DNA of 37,234 nucleotides from Saprospiraceae bacterium (GTDB taxonomy: Bacteria > Bacteroidota > Bacteroidia > Chitinophagales > Saprospiraceae). A model generated the notes under the pieces. The model ran no database searches, was not told where the DNA came from, and saw nothing but the letters and a program-made list of their open reading frames with translations. Of the stretch, positions 33,550 to 37,234 are shown in pieces; positions within the stretch are counted from its first letter, which is position 1; each line of letters starts with the position of its first letter. The stretch spans positions 1 through 37,234 of the forward strand of contig JAHDDE010000036.1 of assembly GCA_020629515.1 (NCBI GenBank). The letters are read 5' to 3'. Made by a program: the position numbers and the translations under genes.

Positions 33550-34334
33550 ATATAAATAATACCTTCGCCATATAAATGACATGATCCACCTATTAGAGTT
33601 CGGTCATTCATTGATGTGCAATAAAAGGATCCTCCTCGCTGAGAAAGTTGTTTTGCCTTAAGTTGCAATTTATTTAATGTATTACTCCAATAGGGAGTTA
33701 GTGTTGTATGGGCCGAACCAGTCGCAGGATCTTCATTAATACCTACTGCCGGATAGAAGCATCTGGAGACAAAATCATGATCTGATCCTTTGGCCGAAAC
33801 GATAACTCCTCTCGTTTTCAGATCCGACAATTGTTCGAAATTAGGTTTTATATTTTTAATTTCTTGCTCATTATTAAAGATGAGCAAAAGGTCATCAGTA
33901 CCTCGCAAGGCTTTTATCGGCTTGAAGTTAAATGGTTTTGACATCGTATTGGTGATGTCAATTTCCACCAAGTTATCTGTTGGGAAATTTAGTTGATATA
34001 GCTCATTTATCGCTTTAACACTAATCCTTCCAGATTTAGAATGGTAGATAATATCTGATTTTGTATGTCCCAATTTTTCGAATAGGACGAAAGCAGATGC
34101 TAATGTGGCATGGCCGCATAGCCTCACTTCAGTCTGTGGAGTGAACCATCTGATATGATAATCATGGTCATCAGACATAGGTACAGTAAACACTGTCTCT
34201 GATAAGTTATTTTGTTCTGCTATTTTCTGTAAATCTTCATCTTTTAACCATTTATCAAGAGGGCAGTATGCTGCAGGATTACCACTAAAAGACTTGTTGC
34301 TAAAGGCATTGACTGTATAAATTGGTATTTTCAT
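33546..34334 (-). CDS. PhzF-family epimerase/isomerase-like protein
   Basis: This 262-aa protein has the diaminopimelate-epimerase-like two-lobed fold of the PhzF family. Visible motifs are the N-terminal YTVNAFSNKSFSGNPAAYC, NNLSETVF with the catalytic Glu46, GHATLAS (about 74-80), and EDPATGSAHTTLTPYW in the second lobe. PhzF itself isomerises a phenazine precursor, but most bacterial members are single genes of unknown substrate, and no phenazine genes are near, so the family name should not be read as a pathway. Its stop codon shares a 4-nt overlap with the convergent TPR gene. Its upstream gap contains the palindrome TTACTCGAGTAA (34351-34362), 17 nt before the ATG. Confidence 0.9.
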   Translation of the reverse strand: MKIPIYTVNAFSNKSFSGNPAAYCPLDKWLKDEDLQKIAEQNNLSETVFTVPMSDDHDYHIRWFTPQTEVRLCGHATLASAFVLFEKLGHTKSDIIYHSKSGRISVKAINELYQLNFPTDNLVEIDITNTMSKPFNFKPIKALRGTDDLLLIFNNEQEIKNIKPNFEQLSDLKTRGVIVSAKGSDHDFVSRCFYPAVGINEDPATGSAHTTLTPYWSNTLNKLQLKAKQLSQRGGSFYCTSMNDRTLIGGSCHLYGEGIIYI

Positions 34335-34628
34335 ATGTGCTAATTTAGAATTACTCGAGTAAAATTCCGGTCAATTAAATTTCTGATAGCCCTATATCGA
34401 GAAGCAAGAAAAATGTAAGGTATCTAGCAAATGTCAAAAAAGCCAAGGTTTTTTACTCGAAACGATGATCCTTTTCAGAAAAATTAAGTCTTAATTTGTA
34501 CAACCCCCTCCGTACACTTCTCGAAAAAGTTTTTTTCAGTGTAATCCAATTGTTTACTTTCTCATAATACTTTGGTATTGAAGGTATTGTGTTTATAGCT
34601 AAATTTTATTGTGATTAATTTTCTGAGG

Positions 34629-37103
34629 ATGAAAAAACTTGTACTGTTTCTAATTTTATTTTGTGGCCTATTTTCATTTAGCCTTCAAGCAGAGGTCGAA
34701 GAGCTTTCTGTTAACTGGGAGAGCTGCACTTTTTTTTCTGATAAAGACAAGGATGGGGTAGAAGATTCTGTTGATAATTGTCCTAAAACTTATAATCCGG
34801 ATCAAGATGATTCGGATCGTGATGGTATCGGAGATGTTTGTGATGACGATGATTGTGGATGTGAGAGCGAAAGACAATTGATATATGTATGTCAAGATAA
34901 TATGACAAGACGTATCAGATGTAGCGCCCTAAGTGATGCAATCACGCATTGTGGGCCCTGTGAATCTCGTCGAATGGATCCGTGTATGATGACATGTGCT
35001 CCTGACGAGGATGGCAAACTTGTTTTTTGTCGAATTCCTAGTAATCCACAAAATTTTTATACGGTCAAAGGAGATTGCGATCAGTTAGATCAATTTTTTA
35101 ATGCTGATGGTTCATTCATGAATGCTAATGATCAATGTGGACCATGCGATTGTGCTATGATAGGTGATGTGGACTCTGATGGCGATGGGGTCTGTGACGG
35201 CAAAGACGAATGTCCTAATAATCCTGATAAGTCTGAGGCAGGAATGTGTGGTTGTGATATCAACGATAGTGATGGAGATTGGGTATGCGACCCAGATGAT
35301 ATTTGTCCTGGCTGGAATGACAAGAGGGATGATGATAATGATGGTGTACCCAATGGTTGTGATGCCTGTCCTGGTTCTGATGATAGGGCAGATATGGATG
35401 GTGATGGCATCCCGGATGGGTGTGATAGTTGTATGATGGGAGATGCTGACAATGATGGCGTTTGCGATAATATTGACGTGTGTATGGGTTTTGATGATAG
35501 AATTGACACAGATAACGATGGTATCCCAGATGGTTGTGATCCTTGTGCTGTTGGAGATAGTGATAATGATGGTGTATGCGATGACATTGATATATGCATA
35601 GGATCAGATGACAATGCAGATATGGATGGCGACGGTATCCCTGATGGTTGCGATAGCTGTATGATGGGTGATGCTGACGGTGATGGTGTATGTGACAATA
35701 TAGACGTTTGTATGGGGTTCGATGATAGAGTAGATACTGATGCTGACGGTATTCCAGATGGATGTGATTCTTGTCCTAATGATCCGAATAATGATAGCGA
35801 CAATGATGGTGTATGTGATGATGTGGATGTATGTATAGGATCAGATGACAATGCAGATATGGATGGCGACGGTATCCCAGACGGTTGCGATAGCTGCATG
35901 ATGGGAGATTCTGATAACGACGGTGTATGCGATAATGTTGATATATGCATGGGTCATGACGATAATGTAGACAGTGATGGCGATGGTATCCCAGATGGTT
36001 GTGATGATTGCTCGGCAGGAGATGTGGATAATGATGGTATATGTGATGATGTGGATACTTGTACGGAAGGACGCAATGATATGGATATTGATGGAGATGG
36101 TGTGCCAGATGCTTGTGACGTCTGCCCAATGGATTTCTTTGATGACTTTGACGGTGATGGAATTTGTGATTTCAATGATCTATGTCAAGGATCAGATGAT
36201 AATTTAGATGTCGATAATGATGGTATCCCAGATGGTTGTGACAGATGTCCTAATGACCCACTAAATGATTCAGATAGAGATGGAGTATGTGACTCCGAAG
36301 ACTTGTGCATTGGTGGTGATGATAGAATTGATAATAATAATAATGGAATTCCAGATGCCTGTGACAATTCTTATTGTGAGGTGATTGGAAATAGTCAACA
36401 TGAGTGGATAGAAAACGTAAAACTTAATGACATATTTACAGAATCCGGAGATAATGGGGGATATGCAGATTTTACTAATATAAGTTTATCCGCATCTCGA
36501 GGAGAGGATATTGAGGTTTGGTTAACATCAGGATATACTGACAATATCTGCGCTTTATCTCATTATGCATTTGCGGATTGGAATGGAGATGGTGACTTTG
36601 ATGATGACAATGAGTTTCTTTTCTTGGAGCAGTATCTTAGAGAGACTGGAGCAACAGTCACTATACCTAACAACGCTGTTTTAGGCTCAATTAGATTAAG
36701 ATTAGCTATAGTATATGGTAGACTCAATGATCCTTGTGATCCATGTTTTAATGGAGAGGTTGAAGATTATACTTTGATAATAGGTGAAAATAGAACTGAA
36801 CCAAACGATCCTAATAACTCAGATGACACAAATGAGGATGACTCAACAGGAAGCACAGGAACTGTTGAGGTGGTACCAAATCCAGTTCAGATAGGTACCG
36901 ATCTAAGAATAAACGTCACCGGAGAGACCGCCAGTTCGGCAGAAATTAATATTTACAATTTTGATGGCAATCTCGTGATGAATGCTCCTGTGACGAATGG
37001 TACTAATATCTTGTCTACTAATAATTTTTTAGCAGGGATATATGTCGTAGAATATATTGCTGGTGGAGAATCTCAGCAGATCCAAATAGTAATGCAAGAT
37101 TAA
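34629..37103 (+). CDS. Secreted thrombospondin type 3 repeat protein with GEVED domain and T9SS sorting domain
   Basis: This 824-aa extracellular protein starts best at ATG 34629 (signal peptide 1-21, after GAGG; a GTG 18 nt upstream is open but poor). After a first TSP3 repeat (about 37-72) comes a Cys-rich segment (about 73-178). A long array of about ten Asp- and Cys-rich TSP3 repeats (about 180-579) then follows, with units such as DMDGDGIPDGCDSC and DNDGVCDNIDVC. These should bind many Ca2+ ions and form disulfides. A GEVED-type beta domain (WNGDGDFDDDNEF to GEVEDYTL, about 645-718), an acidic Asn/Asp/Thr linker and a type A T9SS sorting domain (VVPNPVQIG to the C-terminus) complete it. 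Likely an adhesin or surface stalk (inference). Nothing else shares its transcript; two terminator-like hairpins follow. Confidence 0.9.
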   Translation: MKKLVLFLILFCGLFSFSLQAEVEELSVNWESCTFFSDKDKDGVEDSVDNCPKTYNPDQDDSDRDGIGDVCDDDDCGCESERQLIYVCQDNMTRRIRCSALSDAITHCGPCESRRMDPCMMTCAPDEDGKLVFCRIPSNPQNFYTVKGDCDQLDQFFNADGSFMNANDQCGPCDCAMIGDVDSDGDGVCDGKDECPNNPDKSEAGMCGCDINDSDGDWVCDPDDICPGWNDKRDDDNDGVPNGCDACPGSDDRADMDGDGIPDGCDSCMMGDADNDGVCDNIDVCMGFDDRIDTDNDGIPDGCDPCAVGDSDNDGVCDDIDICIGSDDNADMDGDGIPDGCDSCMMGDADGDGVCDNIDVCMGFDDRVDTDADGIPDGCDSCPNDPNNDSDNDGVCDDVDVCIGSDDNADMDGDGIPDGCDSCMMGDSDNDGVCDNVDICMGHDDNVDSDGDGIPDGCDDCSAGDVDNDGICDDVDTCTEGRNDMDIDGDGVPDACDVCPMDFFDDFDGDGICDFNDLCQGSDDNLDVDNDGIPDGCDRCPNDPLNDSDRDGVCDSEDLCIGGDDRIDNNNNGIPDACDNSYCEVIGNSQHEWIENVKLNDIFTESGDNGGYADFTNISLSASRGEDIEVWLTSGYTDNICALSHYAFADWNGDGDFDDDNEFLFLEQYLRETGATVTIPNNAVLGSIRLRLAIVYGRLNDPCDPCFNGEVEDYTLIIGENRTEPNDPNNSDDTNEDDSTGSTGTVEVVPNPVQIGTDLRINVTGETASSAEINIYNFDGNLVMNAPVTNGTNILSTNNFLAGIYVVEYIAGGESQQIQIVMQD
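35598..35878 (+). repeat. Direct repeat inside the TSP3 array
   Basis: A 44-nt stretch is exactly repeated at 35598-35641 and 35835-35878, 237 nt apart, encoding GSDDNADMDGDGIP. A related copy begins near 35373, 228 nt earlier. The exact third-position identity points to recent duplication or gene conversion of a two-repeat block of about 76-79 residues, within an otherwise diverged array. Confidence 0.75.
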
Positions 37104-37111
37104 AAGGTTCA

Positions 37112-37141
37112 TTATTAGATCCTCGTGATCCAATAATTTTT
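37112..37141 (+). terminator. Likely terminator of the TSP3 gene
   Basis: TTATTAGATC (37112-37121) pairs with GATCCAATAA (37127-37136) over nine of ten positions (one A-C mismatch), followed by TTTTT. It lies 8 nt after the stop codon. Confidence 0.6.
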
Positions 37142-37149
37142 AGCGAGAA

Positions 37150-37180
37150 GGCATGAAGCGAAAGTTTCATGCCTTTATTT
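37150..37180 (+). terminator. Second terminator-like hairpin after the TSP3 gene
   Basis: GGCATGAA (37150-37157) and TTCATGCC (37166-37173) form an 8-bp stem with an 8-nt loop, followed by TTTATTT. It is more GC-rich than the first hairpin and may be the main stop, with the first as a tandem element. Confidence 0.65.
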
Positions 37181-37234
37181 ATGTTGTATATATTTTGGTA
37201 GGCATATGAAAAAAGCCCTTGCTACTATTGAGTA

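Noticed and set aside
33546-34334. Phenazine biosynthesis gene
   Set aside because: Only the generic PhzF fold is present and no other phz gene is nearby, so a phenazine pathway is not supported.
34351-34362. Palindrome TTACTCGAGTAA as a defined operator
   Set aside because: Twelve symmetric bases in one place with no second copy or known regulator are too little to call. Mentioned only in the PhzF entry.
35132-35950. Long open frame (272 codons) on the reverse strand through the TSP3 array
   Set aside because: Its Ser/Pro/His-rich repetitive translation is the mirror of the Asp/Gly/Cys codon pattern of the forward repeats, with no start context or family. It is a shadow of the real gene.
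35373-36250. Possible CRISPR array from regularly spaced repeats
   Set aside because: The repeats code in frame for TSP3 units, spacers are themselves similar to each other, and no cas gene is near.
37206-37234. Possible start of a further gene (ATGAAAAAAGCC...)
   Set aside because: Only nine codons remain before the window edge. The opening could be a signal peptide, but this cannot be supported.

Overview
The window is chromosomal DNA from a member of the Bacteroidota (an A+T-rich genome). Four kinds of evidence point there. Three secreted proteins end in the type A C-terminal sorting domain of the type IX secretion system (T9SS). A DUF3822 gene is coupled to rsmD. Exact matches to the Bacteroidota -7 promoter box TAnnTTTG precede several genes. 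The SLC45-like sugar carrier and the TPR/TonB-C protein are also typical of the phylum. Family and genus cannot be fixed from the sequence, although the secreted glycosidase, lipases and calcium-binding repeat protein suit an aquatic or particle-degrading Saprospira/Cytophaga-like lifestyle (inference). I see no tRNA, rRNA, IS element, phage gene or CRISPR array.

Layout. 1-3174: tsaD (reverse), then a coupled operon of a small membrane-anchored unknown protein, DUF3822 and rsmD. 3223-8308: a forward transcription unit argS-glnS-pyrR-pyrB, with 1-nt gaps around pyrR. 8395-9819: secreted thioredoxin-like protein. 9816-16938 (reverse): SLC45-like MFS carrier, rlmH, steroid-5-alpha-reductase-fold membrane protein, a multi-pass membrane protein, a T9SS GH5/CBM6 glucanase and a lipoprotein esterase. 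17018-18268 (reverse): RhlE-type RNA helicase. 18450-20382: secreted thioredoxin-fold protein without CxxC, and plsC. msrA is convergent with plsC. 20928-21681: a 754-nt gap that appears to hold a structured non-coding RNA with its own promoter and terminator. Then come serA, a reverse nucleoside hydrolase-ribokinase pair, a 2-oxoglutarate/Fe(II) oxygenase, rpsT, sucA, and a reverse thiolase / T9SS hydrolase / lipoprotein group. The window closes with a TPR-TonB-C protein, a PhzF-family protein and a large thrombospondin type 3 repeat T9SS protein.

Most genes are housekeeping: translation and tRNA modification, pyrimidine synthesis, the TCA cycle, serine synthesis and phospholipid synthesis. 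Between them sit small modules for extracellular polymer use (GH5 plus esterase), nucleoside salvage (nucleoside hydrolase plus ribokinase) and possibly lipid breakdown (secreted hydrolase plus thiolase).

The most interesting items are the candidate ncRNA at about 21280-21600, an RsmD homologue whose catalytic DPPY motif reads GPPY, repeated 4-nt shared-stop overlaps between convergent genes, and two interleaved inverted repeats in front of the 13482-14270 gene.
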